Shown in pieces: positions 1 through 8,900 of a stretch of 64,000 nt of DNA. Made by a program: the position numbers and the translations under genes. The notes below the pieces were generated by a model. That model worked only from the letters and a program-made list of their open reading frames with translations, had not been told where the DNA came from and did not search any database. Origin of the DNA: CAXNKH01 sp049296795. Its GTDB lineage: Bacteria; Pseudomonadota; Gammaproteobacteria; Burkholderiales; Burkholderiaceae_C. Each line of letters opens with the position of its first letter. The stretch's first letter is position 1. Where the stretch lies: assembly GCA_049296795.1 (NCBI GenBank), contig JBAQTC010000011.1:1-64000 (forward strand), written 5' to 3'.

Positions 1-140
1 AAAGTTCCATGGTGATCACCTTGTTAGTCTCCTGCCCAAAAAGTAGGCAGAGCTAGTAAAACACCTGGCTCAGTTTTGAATCGGCACAACCCCTATACGT
101 GGCTCAGTATTCGGTCGGCGGCAACACGGTCTGTTCAGAA
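1..140. mobile_element. Partial end of a probable IS21-family insertion sequence
   Basis: Two imperfect direct repeats, TGGCTCAGTTTTGAATCGGC at 66-85 and TGGCTCAGTATTCGGTCGGC at 100-119, match at 16 of 20 positions with a 34-base period. Repeated motifs of this form, a TGGSTCA core followed by an AT stretch and TCGGC, are typical of the multiple transposase-binding sites in IS21-family ends. No istA or istB coding sequence is visible because the window starts here. The outer boundary near 120-140 is a guess, as the terminal dinucleotide and target duplication cannot be seen. Confidence 0.45.
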
Positions 141-183
141 GCAGGCATGATGCGTCCTTGTTTCATCCTGCCAGAGAATCCTC

Positions 184-750
184 ATGCCTGTCATTTCCAT
201 CACCCTGCTACCTGGCTACAGCGCCGAAGCCGAAGAGCGCCTGGTTGGCCGCGTGGCCCTGGCCGCACGTTCGGTGATTGCGGCAGCCGCAGCCGGTACC
301 ACCGTGTTTGTGAACCACGCCCACACCTACCAGCGCGATGGGAGGGTGTTTTCCAAGGGTGGGCCGGAATGCGTTGATGCCAGCGAATTGGTTCGCCACT
401 TTTTGGCGCTGATGCAAGCGCGGGACCTGACTGCAGCCAGCGCCCTTCTGGCGCCCGATTTCGTGATGCAGTTTCCTGGCCATGCAGCCATGCACACGCT
501 GGGGGAAATGGTGACCAGGGCCAAAAGCCGGTACACCAGCGTTGCCAAGGACTACGCGCACTTTGACGAGAGCTGGGCGGACGGCTTCACCGTGGTGTAC
601 TGCTCGGGCACATTGCGTGGCGTCTGGCTTGACGGAACAAGTTTTGAGGGCGTTCGTTTCATCGATCGCTTTGAGATCGTCGGCGGAAAAATCCGCCGGC
701 AAGACGTCTGGAATGATCTGGCAGAGGCACGACCAGCCCGCCAGGCCTGA
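184..750 (+). CDS. Tautomerase-like / SnoaL-like (NTF2 fold) fusion protein
   Basis: This 188-residue protein appears to have two parts. Residues 1-60 begin MPVISITLLPG and resemble the 4-oxalocrotonate tautomerase family, where Pro after the removed Met is the catalytic base. Residues 65-180 look like a SnoaL/NTF2-type alpha+beta barrel (LVRHFLALMQARDL, FVMQFPG, RFIDRFEIVGGKIRRQDVW), a fold used by isomerases, hydrolases and binding proteins. It converges with the deacetylase-family gene ending at 755, so it may act on a catabolic intermediate of that module. The two-domain reading rests on motif resemblance; the substrate is unknown. The protein could also be described simply as a nuclear transport factor 2-like protein. 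Confidence 0.6.
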   Translation: MPVISITLLPGYSAEAEERLVGRVALAARSVIAAAAAGTTVFVNHAHTYQRDGRVFSKGGPECVDASELVRHFLALMQARDLTAASALLAPDFVMQFPGHAAMHTLGEMVTRAKSRYTSVAKDYAHFDESWADGFTVVYCSGTLRGVWLDGTSFEGVRFIDRFEIVGGKIRRQDVWNDLAEARPARQA

Positions 751-754
751 ACGT

Positions 755-1699
755 TCAGGCCTGGGAGGCTTTCCAGGCATCGAGAATTTCGCTTCCGGTC
801 GCCGCCCACACACCCGGGTGACGCATGATGTGCGCCAGCGCCTCTTCGAGCGCCCGCATTCGGTAGGGCTGACCGATCACCCAGGGGTGCAAGGAAATCG
901 CCATGATGCGTCCGCCTGCCTTGGCTGACTCCTTGTAGAGAAGGTCAAACTGGTCGCACAACTGGTCACGGAAGTCGTCTTCGCTGTGGTGGTTCTGAAC
1001 CAGGATGGTGTGGTCGTCGAGGTCGATCGGGTGCGGCATGGCATGGACAGGACCGCTGACCGTGCGCATGGCGTAAGGCATATCGTCATTGACCCAATCA
1101 CCGACGTAGTCAAGACCGGCCGCGCCAAGCAAGTCCAGCGTCGCGGCGGACTCGGACTTGGCCGGTGACAACCAGCCGCGCACCGCCTGACCGCTGGACT
1201 GGCGCAGGATCTCCAGCGTGGTGTCGATCAGCTTTTTCTCGTCGTCCACGGCCAGACCACCATGGTGCAGATGGTCCATGTCCAGACCATTGGCCATGAT
1301 TTCCCAGCCGCGCTGCGTGCATTCGTTGATGAGTGACGGGTAGCGCACAGCCACTGCGGCGTTGACGGCCACCGTGGGCCGGATGCCATGCTTTTCAAGC
1401 GCCTTCATGATGCGGAAAATGCCCACGCGGTTGCCGTAGTCACGCAAAGTGTAGTGGCGCAAGTCAGGGTAAGAGGTCTGCATGGCACCGGGTGGCTTGA
1501 AGGGCTGGCCCGCCATGTTCAGCGGAAACCACTCCAGCGCCGGCACTATCCACAGGGCCACGCGGGCCTGGTTGGGCCAGACCACGGGCTTGCGCTCGGG
1601 CAGTATCGACCAGTCATAGCGGTCATGGTCCATGCCATAGCGGCGCAGCGGATAGTCCAGGTAATCCGCAGGCAAGGCTTTGAGGTTGGTTGTGCTCAT
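755..1699 (-). CDS. Polysaccharide deacetylase family (allantoinase/imidase-type) hydrolase, paralogue 1
   Basis: This 314-residue cytosolic protein has no signal peptide. It belongs to the NodB-fold group that includes PuuE-type allantoinase and cyclic imide hydrolases rather than cell-wall deacetylases. Visible family marks are RDYGNRVGIFR (residues 87-97), GWEIMANG (131-138) and ISLHPWVIGQPYR (268-280). Where its neighbour has SHG, this copy has ANG (Asn137), so a metal-ligand His appears lost. The ATG at 1699 overlaps the TGA of the upstream gene (ATGA), implying translational coupling. It is the last gene of a three-gene minus-strand operon with 1696-2613 and 2610-3296. Probable role: hydrolysis of a cyclic amide, ureide or imide; substrate unknown. 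Confidence 0.75.
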   Translation of the reverse strand: MSTTNLKALPADYLDYPLRRYGMDHDRYDWSILPERKPVVWPNQARVALWIVPALEWFPLNMAGQPFKPPGAMQTSYPDLRHYTLRDYGNRVGIFRIMKALEKHGIRPTVAVNAAVAVRYPSLINECTQRGWEIMANGLDMDHLHHGGLAVDDEKKLIDTTLEILRQSSGQAVRGWLSPAKSESAATLDLLGAAGLDYVGDWVNDDMPYAMRTVSGPVHAMPHPIDLDDHTILVQNHHSEDDFRDQLCDQFDLLYKESAKAGGRIMAISLHPWVIGQPYRMRALEEALAHIMRHPGVWAATGSEILDAWKASQA

Positions 1700-2613
1700 G
1701 GTGCTTCCCCTATTGGCTGGGCGGCTGCTGCGAAAGCATCAAAATAGTGTTCGTTGAAATGTTGCGCAATCTCGCGACCGGTGGCCAGCCAGACTTTGTC
1801 ATGGCCGGCAATGTAGGCGAGCGCCTCTTCAAATGCGGCCAAGCGGTGCGGCTGACCCACCAGGTAGGGGTGAAGCGGAATGCACATGACCGTGCCCGAC
1901 TGCTCTCCCTCTTCATACAGGCGGTCGAACTGGCGCTTGAGAATGTCGGCATAGCGCCGCGGCTGCACCAGGTTGACGTTGTAAACGATGGTGTCGTTCA
2001 TCTCCAGCGAATAAGGCACGCTGGTCAAGCGGCCTTGCTTCACCTTGACCGGGCCGGGCTGGTCGTCATGAAAAAGGTCGCATATGTAGGTCAGACCCAT
2101 CTCGGCCACCAAGTTCAGGGTGTTGGGCGTGTAGGTCAGCGCCGGGGCGAGCCAGCCGTCCAGCTTTTGACCGGTGTGCTTCTTGATGGTGTCGATCGAG
2201 TCCTGGATGACGGCACGCTCCTGGGCCTCGCTCATGCCCATCAGGTAGCGCGTGTTGTAGGTGCCGTGCGAGTAAAACTCCCAGCCGTTGTCGGCGCAGG
2301 CCTTGATGACTTCGGGATGGTGCTCGCACATCGCCACGTTGAGCGACACGCTGCCACGCACATTGCAACGCTTCATGGTCTCGAGCATGCGCCAAAAGCC
2401 AACCCGATTACCGTAGTCGCGGTAGGCGTAATTGAGCACATCGGGCGCCGGCCTGGCCCAGGGCGCGCGGGCTGGGTTGCGCGGCGGGTTGAGTTCGTAG
2501 AACTCCACATTCGGCGCCACCCAAAACGCCACCCTGGCACCGTTGGGCCATTTGATGGCCGGGCGCTGCGCGTTGTAGGGCAGATAATCGTAAAGAGCGG
2601 GGTCGCGCTTCAC
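1696..2613 (-). CDS. Polysaccharide deacetylase family (allantoinase/imidase-type) hydrolase, paralogue 2
   Basis: This 305-residue NodB-fold hydrolase is related to the genes at 755-1699 and 27967-28842. The start chosen is GTG at 2613 (MKRDPALYDY), which overlaps the upstream TGA as GTGA and agrees with the N-terminus of paralogue 1; a longer reading would run far into the upstream gene. Motifs are RDYGNRVGFWR, GWEFYSHGTYN with His116, and IPLHPYLVGQPHR. The retained SHG motif suggests that metal binding is kept here. Position between a cysteine amidohydrolase and paralogue 1 suggests ring opening of a cyclic amide, followed by hydrolysis of the linear product. Reaction and substrate are inferred from family and context only. 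Confidence 0.75.
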   Translation of the reverse strand: MKRDPALYDYLPYNAQRPAIKWPNGARVAFWVAPNVEFYELNPPRNPARAPWARPAPDVLNYAYRDYGNRVGFWRMLETMKRCNVRGSVSLNVAMCEHHPEVIKACADNGWEFYSHGTYNTRYLMGMSEAQERAVIQDSIDTIKKHTGQKLDGWLAPALTYTPNTLNLVAEMGLTYICDLFHDDQPGPVKVKQGRLTSVPYSLEMNDTIVYNVNLVQPRRYADILKRQFDRLYEEGEQSGTVMCIPLHPYLVGQPHRLAAFEEALAYIAGHDKVWLATGREIAQHFNEHYFDAFAAAAQPIGEAP

Positions 2614-3296
2614 CGCCTGGCTCCGGCAGCCGAGGGCACCCGGCGCAGTTGCTCGATAGTCTCGGCCAGCGTCAGCACATCGGCGTATTTCAGGCCCATG
2701 TCGTAGAGGTTGGCGAAGTGCGGCGACTCGTGCTTGTCGGCCACGCACTCTTCGGGGACGATGGTGCGAAAGCTGCGGGAAATGCTGTCCACCACGGTGG
2801 CGCGCACGCAACCCGAGGTGGATCCGCCGGTCACCACGATAGTGTCCACGCCATGGAAATTGAAGACCGAACCGAGATTGGTTTCAAAAAATGCTGAGGC
2901 CATACGCTTGTTGATAATGATGTCGCGCTGGTGGTCTATCACCAGGCGGTCGTCAAACTCGGAACGGCGGCTTCCGACCTTGATGTTTTGCAGCGAATCC
3001 GGCGTGTCGGTGCGGGTGCCCCAGACACCGCAGTCCTCGCCCGAGTCCATGTAGGCGACATAAGTCCAGACCACCGGAAAGCCCTTGGCGCGGAATTCGG
3101 TGGCCAGGGTGTTGACGTACTCCAGCTGACGCGGATCGGTTTCGTAGGCCGTGGTGAACTCGCCCACACTGGTATAGGCTTTTTGCAGGTCGATGTTAAT
3201 CAGCGCCGGCATCTTGCCGAAACCAAAACGCTTGCGCGTGGGGTTGGCCTTGATGTCGTTAAAAAGCTGCCGGGCCGTCTTGCTAGAGGCTTCCAT
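2610..3296 (-). CDS. Isochorismatase-like cysteine hydrolase (N-carbamoylsarcosine amidohydrolase type)
   Basis: This 228-residue protein carries the Asp-Lys-Cys triad of the isochorismatase-like hydrolases: Asp36 in LINIDLQKAY, Lys130 in IINKRMASAF and Cys163 in GGSTSGCVRATVVD. The family splits amide or carbamoyl bonds, as in N-carbamoylsarcosine amidase, ureidoacrylate hydrolase and maleamate amidase. It is the first gene of the operon and precedes two ring-opening-type deacetylase homologues. The natural reading is that it releases ammonia (and perhaps CO2) from the linear amide or carbamoyl product. Expression probably starts from the promoter at 3355-3383. The family assignment is firm and the substrate is not. 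Confidence 0.85.
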   Translation of the reverse strand: MEASSKTARQLFNDIKANPTRKRFGFGKMPALINIDLQKAYTSVGEFTTAYETDPRQLEYVNTLATEFRAKGFPVVWTYVAYMDSGEDCGVWGTRTDTPDSLQNIKVGSRRSEFDDRLVIDHQRDIIINKRMASAFFETNLGSVFNFHGVDTIVVTGGSTSGCVRATVVDSISRSFRTIVPEECVADKHESPHFANLYDMGLKYADVLTLAETIEQLRRVPSAAGARR

Positions 3297-3354
3297 TCTG
3301 ACTATCTTTCAAAGAAGTTGGACGCGGACTGAAGGCCCGCTTGATCCCCGCAAG

Positions 3355-3393
3355 ATAGTGCACTCAAGTATTTGTTCTGTCAATAGAACAAAT
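3355..3393 (-). promoter_or_regulatory. Promoter with palindromic operator for the 3296-755 operon
   Basis: A perfect inverted repeat with 9-base arms, ATTTGTTCT (3370-3378) and AGAACAAAT (3385-3393), encloses a 6-base spacer. On the minus strand a consensus -35 TTGACA (3383-3378) sits in the spacer and inner arm. Seventeen bases further is a weak -10 CACTAT (3360-3355). A regulator bound here would cover the -35, so repression is the simplest model. Its regulator (perhaps IclR, GntR or LysR type) is not recognisable nearby. Confidence 0.55.
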
Positions 3394-3534
3394 GACCGTG
3401 ACTGCGGTTACGGCCTATCAGCCTGACCTGCTCAAACCCATCAACCTCATCGGCATGATGACTCAGGCCGTTGCTGTGACCAAACGGCTTTAGGGGGGGG
3501 AACAAGTGAACCTAGGTTTGGAGAACGGCCGGGC

Positions 3535-4482
3535 TCATTCTGGTTGGGCACCGGAAAACTGAACCACTTTGGCCCATCGAACAATTTCGTTTTGTACAAA
3601 TTTGGCAAATTCTTCGGACGAATTCGCGACCGCTTGCGCCCCATCAACCTCCAGACGCCGCCTTACATCGGGCATCGCAATAGCCTGCCTAGCCGCATCG
3701 CCTATGCGCCGAGTCAACTCCGGGCTCATGCGCGCCGGTCCAAACAAACCAAACCAGGCACTCGATTCATAGCCTGGCAAGACCTCTGAAATCGCAGGAA
3801 CATCCGGGAAAGAGGCCAGCCGCTTGGCGCTGGTCACGCCCAAGGCCTTGAGCCTGCCGGCTTTCACCTGGGCCTGGGCATTGCCGACGGCTGCAAACAT
3901 CAGTTCAACCTGGCCGGCTATCACATCCTGAATCGCAGGTGCAGTTCCCCGGTAAGGAATATTCACAATGAAAGTGCCTGACTGCATTTTGAACAAATCG
4001 CCTGCCAGGTGCAGTGAAGAGCCCATGGCACCAATGGCAAAGTTGAGCTGTCCTGGTTTTTTCTTGGCCAACGCAATCAGCTCGCGCACATCCTTCACCG
4101 GAACCGAAGGATGTGCAACCAAGATCGAGGGCGAAGTGGCGACACAGGTCAGCGGCGTGAAATCACGAACCGGATCAAACGGTAACGAAGGATAAAGCGA
4201 CGCATTGATGGCATGGCTGGTAAAACTCATCAACAGCGTATTGCCATCGGGAGTCGCTTTCGCCACAGCCTCGGCCGCAATATTACCGCCAGCACCAGGC
4301 CGATTTTCAACCACGACGACCTTACCCAGCAAGCGTCCCAATTCTGTTGCGATCGCACGCGCTAGGGTGTCGGTCGATCCGCCGGCGGGTGCGCCGACTA
4401 AGATGCGGGTGGGACCGGTTTGCCCAGAGGCCTGTGTCGCCAACCCAACCAGCAAGGGCAACCATATGTCACGACGTTTCAT
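3535..4482 (-). CDS. Bug/TctC-family periplasmic solute receptor
   Basis: This 315-residue tripartite tricarboxylate transporter receptor has an N-terminal signal peptide (MKRRDIWLPLLVGLATQASG) and the Bug signatures VGAPAGGSTDTLARAIA, ENRPGAGGNIAAE and IPYRGTAPAIQDVIAGQVELMF. Such proteins bind organic acids or amides in the periplasm. The start at 4482 is preceded by GGAAG five bases upstream and gives a proper signal peptide; a longer N-terminus would not. No TctA or TctB membrane gene is present, which is usual for the expanded orphan Bug sets of Burkholderiales. It lies 238 bases upstream of the hydrolase operon on the same strand and may supply its substrate. Confidence 0.88.
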   Translation of the reverse strand: MKRRDIWLPLLVGLATQASGQTGPTRILVGAPAGGSTDTLARAIATELGRLLGKVVVVENRPGAGGNIAAEAVAKATPDGNTLLMSFTSHAINASLYPSLPFDPVRDFTPLTCVATSPSILVAHPSVPVKDVRELIALAKKKPGQLNFAIGAMGSSLHLAGDLFKMQSGTFIVNIPYRGTAPAIQDVIAGQVELMFAAVGNAQAQVKAGRLKALGVTSAKRLASFPDVPAISEVLPGYESSAWFGLFGPARMSPELTRRIGDAARQAIAMPDVRRRLEVDGAQAVANSSEEFAKFVQNEIVRWAKVVQFSGAQPE

Positions 4483-4764
4483 AAATTCTTCCGCAAAAAA
4501 TAAAGCGCAAAACCAGAGCACCACAATCTGTAACTAGCGAGCTACATGAGCACCCACTTTGACGCAATTGACGGATTAAAGCAAACATTTCCCCGAGCGG
4601 TCGGGACGACGGACCTAGCAATCACCCCCTGCTTCCAGCTCGAACTCGGCTTGATCTTTAAGTGTATGAACGCCATCCGCATTAAACTCCTGGGTTAACT
4701 GTGATTGAAGTCATTTTTGAAAGACACTCTCGACCTCACTCACTTTCATCCCCAAAGGAAAATC

Positions 4765-5898
4765 ATGAAACCCTGGTTGAAATGGGCCATAGTCGGCCTC
4801 GTTTTGGCACTGCTAGCCACAGGCGTTTTTCGGGCTCTGTCGGCACGCAAGGCTCAGCAACAGGCTTTGCTGGAGCAGACGGCAAGCCGGGCGCAAACCG
4901 AAGTGGAACTGCTCCCCGGTGATTTGGTGCGGGCTAAAACCCGTGAGTTGGAACAGGCGCTGGCTATTTCGGGCTCACTCAAAGCCATCAACTCAGCCTT
5001 CGTCAAGGCCAGGGTGGCCGGAGAACTGCAAGATTTTGTAGTGCGTGAAGGTGACACCGTGCAGGCAGGTCAAGTGATTGCCAGGATAGACCCCCGTGAA
5101 TACCGTTCGCGGGTCCAGCAAGCGCAGCAGCAAGCTGACGCAGCCAAAACGCAAATCGACATTGCGCGACGCCAATACCAAAACAACAAGTCGCTGGTGG
5201 ACCAAGGTTTTATTTCAGCAACCGCACTGGAGGCTTCAGCCAGTAATTTAGCAGCGGCACAAGCCAACCACTTGGCCACTGTAGCAGGGCTGGAAGTGGC
5301 CCAAAAGTCTCTCGATGACACCGTCCTACGCACACCCTTAGCAGGTCAAGTCGCGCAACGGTTGGCGCAAGACGGAGAACGGGTCGGCATCGACACCCGC
5401 ATCCTAGAAATTGTTGACACCAACCGGCTCGAACTCGAAGCCACGCTCAGCGCCAGCGAGTCGAACATCATCAGGGTAGGCCAAAGCAGCCTGCTTCACA
5501 TCGAAGGATCCAGCAAATCGATCTCAGCCAAAGTGGCAAGAATCAACCCCAACGCTCAGACCAACAGCCGCGCCATTTTGGCCTACCTGAACATCGAGCA
5601 GACTCAGGGCTTGCGGCCCGGACTTTTTGCCCAGGGTAACTTGTTCATCGGACGCAGTTCCGGCCTGTCTATCCCGCTGGCCTCAGTTCGCACCGACAAA
5701 CCCGCGCCCTATGTCCAGCTCATTGAGAACAACAAAGTCGTCCATCAAGCAGTTGAGATCGTTGTCCGCGGCCAGGCCGAGGGCGAAACCTTTGTAATCG
5801 TCAAGGGATTGGTTGAAAACGCCTCGGTACTAGGCCCACAAGCGGGTTTCTTACGCCCGGGAACGGCCATCAAGCTCAGCGCAACGACAAATAAATAA
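4765..5898 (+). CDS. RND efflux periplasmic adaptor (membrane fusion protein)
   Basis: This 377-residue adaptor has an N-terminal membrane anchor (residues 7-24). A biotinyl-lipoyl-like half (AGELQDFVVREGDTVQAGQVIARID) follows, then an alpha-hairpin coiled coil rich in Gln and Ala, the second lipoyl half (PLAGQVAQRLAQDGERV) and beta-barrel domains. It joins the inner-membrane RND pump to an outer-membrane channel. The ATG at 4765 is preceded by AAAGGAAAATC, a good ribosome site; a start at 4705 would add residues that do not belong to the family. The pump gene begins 3 bases after this stop, so the pair is co-translated. The 282 bases between 4483 and 4764 hold no recognisable gene. Confidence 0.9.
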   Translation: MKPWLKWAIVGLVLALLATGVFRALSARKAQQQALLEQTASRAQTEVELLPGDLVRAKTRELEQALAISGSLKAINSAFVKARVAGELQDFVVREGDTVQAGQVIARIDPREYRSRVQQAQQQADAAKTQIDIARRQYQNNKSLVDQGFISATALEASASNLAAAQANHLATVAGLEVAQKSLDDTVLRTPLAGQVAQRLAQDGERVGIDTRILEIVDTNRLELEATLSASESNIIRVGQSSLLHIEGSSKSISAKVARINPNAQTNSRAILAYLNIEQTQGLRPGLFAQGNLFIGRSSGLSIPLASVRTDKPAPYVQLIENNKVVHQAVEIVVRGQAEGETFVIVKGLVENASVLGPQAGFLRPGTAIKLSATTNK

Positions 5899-5901
5899 GT
5901 C

Positions 5902-8900
5902 ATGTGGTTTACCCGAGTTAGTCTTAAAAATCCTGTGTTCGCAACGATGGTGATGCTCGCCATCGTTGTCTTGGGTCTGTTTTCTTACCAGCGCCTTAAA
6001 GTAGATCAGTTTCCCAACATCGATTTCCCGGTGGTGGTGGTTTCTACCGAATACCCGGGTGCATCACCGGAGATTGTGGAAACTGAGGTCAGCAAAAAAA
6101 TCGAAGAAGGCGTCAACTCCATCGCCGGCATCAATGCACTGACTTCACGCAGCTACGAAGGTCAATCGGTTGTCGTGATTGAATTTCAGTTGCATATCGA
6201 TGGCCGCAAAGCTGCCGAAGATGTACGCGAAAAAGTGGCGGCTCTGCGTTCCAGCCTAAGGACCGAAGTCAAAGAATCGCGGGTGCAGCGGTTTGACCCG
6301 GCCAGCCGCGCCATTTGGTCGCTCGCCGTGCTGCCCAGCACCGCCAGAGTCGAAGGCGAGAAGCCCGATCCAGTGCTGACCGACGTAGCACTCACCAACT
6401 GGGCGGATCAGGTCTTAAAAAAACGACTGGAGAATGTTCGCGGCGTCGGCTCAGTCACCTTGGTGGGCGGCACCAAACGCGAAATCAATATCTACCTCAA
6501 GCCACAGGCCATGGAAGCGCTGGGCATCAGTGCTGACCAGGTTGTGGCTGCTGTTCGGGGAGAGAACCAGAATCTTCCTCTGGGGGCCATCAAATCAAAA
6601 GACCAAGATCGCATGGTCCAGATCGATGCACGGGTGCAGCGGCCGGAGGATTTCTCGCAAATCATCGTCACGCGCAAAAATGGCTCAGCGCTTAGGGTCG
6701 CGCACGTTGCCCAGGTCGTTGATGGCGCGCAGGAAGTTGAAAGCCTAGCGCTGTACAACGGTCAGCGAACCTTACTCCTGTCAGTTCAAAAATCACAGGG
6801 AGAAAACACCATCGACGTGATCGATGAACTGCAAAAAACAGTGGTCGATATGGGTGCCAGTCTGCCCGCAGGACTGCGACTGGAACAGATCACCGACGGT
6901 TCACGTCCGATCCGCTTGTCGGTGAATAACGTGCGACGTACCTTGATCGAAGGCGCGTTTCTGACCATCCTGATCGTTTTCCTATTTCTCAATTCCTGGC
7001 GCTCGACTGTTATCACCGGATTGACCTTGCCGATTGCCTTGATTGGCACTTTTCTTTTCATGAACATTTTTGGCTTCACCATCAATATGATCACCCTGAT
7101 GGCGTTGAGCCTGTGTGTGGGTCTGCTGATTGACGATGCCATCGTGGTGCGCGAAAACATCGTCCGCCATTTGCACATGGGAAAGACAGCTTATAACGCC
7201 TCGCTCGATGGGACCCAGGAAATTGGCTTGGCGGTCATGGCCACCACGTTTTCTATCGTCGCGGTATTTCTGCCGATTGGCTTCATGGGCGGCATCATTG
7301 GCAAGTTCTTTCATGAGTTCGGCGTCACCATCGTGGCGGCCGTCATGATTTCGATGTTTGTCAGCTTCACGCTCGATCCCATGCTCTCGAGCATCTGGCA
7401 TGACCCCAGCATTGACCCGCATGACAAAACCACCAAAACTTGGTACGACAAAACCATTGGCCGTGTCACGCACTGGTTTGACCATGTCACCGACATTTTG
7501 TCAGCCAGCTACCAGCAACTGTTACGTTGGGCTTTGCTGCACAAACCCGCCACGGTCTTGCTCGCAATTGCCATATTTGTCAGCAGTATTTTCATGGTCC
7601 CTTTGCTCGGAACCGAGTTCGTACCGAAAGCCGACTTCTCTGAAACATCGCTGAATTTCTACACACCAGTGGGCTCCTCCATAGAAGCCACAGAGGCCAA
7701 ATCGCGTCAAGTCGAGGCCATTCTGCGCGAATTCCCTGAAGTCAAATACACCTTGACGACCATCAACACCGGCACGGCACAGGGGAAAAACTACGCCAGC
7801 ATTTATGTTCGCTTGGTCGACCGCATGCAGCGAGACCGCAACGCAGACCAGATGTCCAGTGCGCTACGTGAAAGGCTCAGGCAGGTCAACGGCATCACCG
7901 TTACCCATGTGGGATTGCTTGATATGGTTGGAGGCAATAAGCAAATTGAATTTTCACTGCAAGGCCCTGACCAAAATGAACTTGAACGGCTGACGCAGCT
8001 CACCACCGAAAAAATATATACCATCCCCGGTCTGGTCGATTTGGACTCCAGCATCAAGGCCGACAAGCCGACCATCGAGATTCAAGTCAAACGCGAACCA
8101 GCCTCGGATTTGGGTATGAACGTGAGTCAGATTGCCAGCGCACTGCGCATTCTGGTGGCAGGCCAAAACGTGGGCAACTGGCGCGCCAGCGACGATCAAA
8201 CCTACGATGTCAATGTTCGTTTGACCCCACAGGCGCGCCAAACCTCAAGCGATTTGGAACGACTGCCGTTTGCGCTGGGTAATAACCCTGACGGAAGTCC
8301 TCGTCTGGTTCGACTGAATCAAGTCGCCAACGTGCGCGATTCGACCGGCCCGAATCAGATCAACCGACGCGACTTGAGCCGCGAAGTGGCCCTGAACGCC
8401 AATGCTTACAACCGCTCGGTCGGCGAGATATCGCAGGACATTCGAACCGCCTTGGACAGCATCGCCTTCCCGCCCGGCTACCGCTACCAATTCGGGGGCT
8501 CAACCAAAAACATGACGGAGTCGTTTGGCTACGCGTTGTCAGCGCTGATCCTGGCAATTGTGTTCATCTACATGATTCTGGCCAGCCAGTTTAAAAGCTT
8601 TCTGCAGCCCTTGGCCTTGATGACCGCCCTGCCCTTGACGCTGATTGGTGTGGTGCTTGCGCTGCTGATGTTTCACTCCACACTGTCACTTTTCTCCATC
8701 ATTGGCGTGGTGATGCTGATGGGTCTGGTCACCAAAAATGCAATTTTGCTCATCGATTTTGCCATTCGTGCCAGAGCCGAAGGAATGGAACGCAGCGAAG
8801 CGCTGCTGATGGCGGCCAAAGTGCGTTTGCGTCCGATCTTGATGACCACGTTGGCCATGATTTTTGGAATGCTGCCCTTGGCTTTTGCCCTGACCGAAGG

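Noticed and set aside
1690..2706. A 338-codon open frame on the plus strand
   Set aside because: It lies opposite the deacetylase and hydrolase genes, which have family motifs and tight overlaps; the plus-strand translation has no recognisable domain and reflects codon bias of the real genes.
3392..3493. A 33-codon open frame on the plus strand from an ATG inside the operator
   Set aside because: It has no ribosome site and no similarity that I recognise; it is probably chance.
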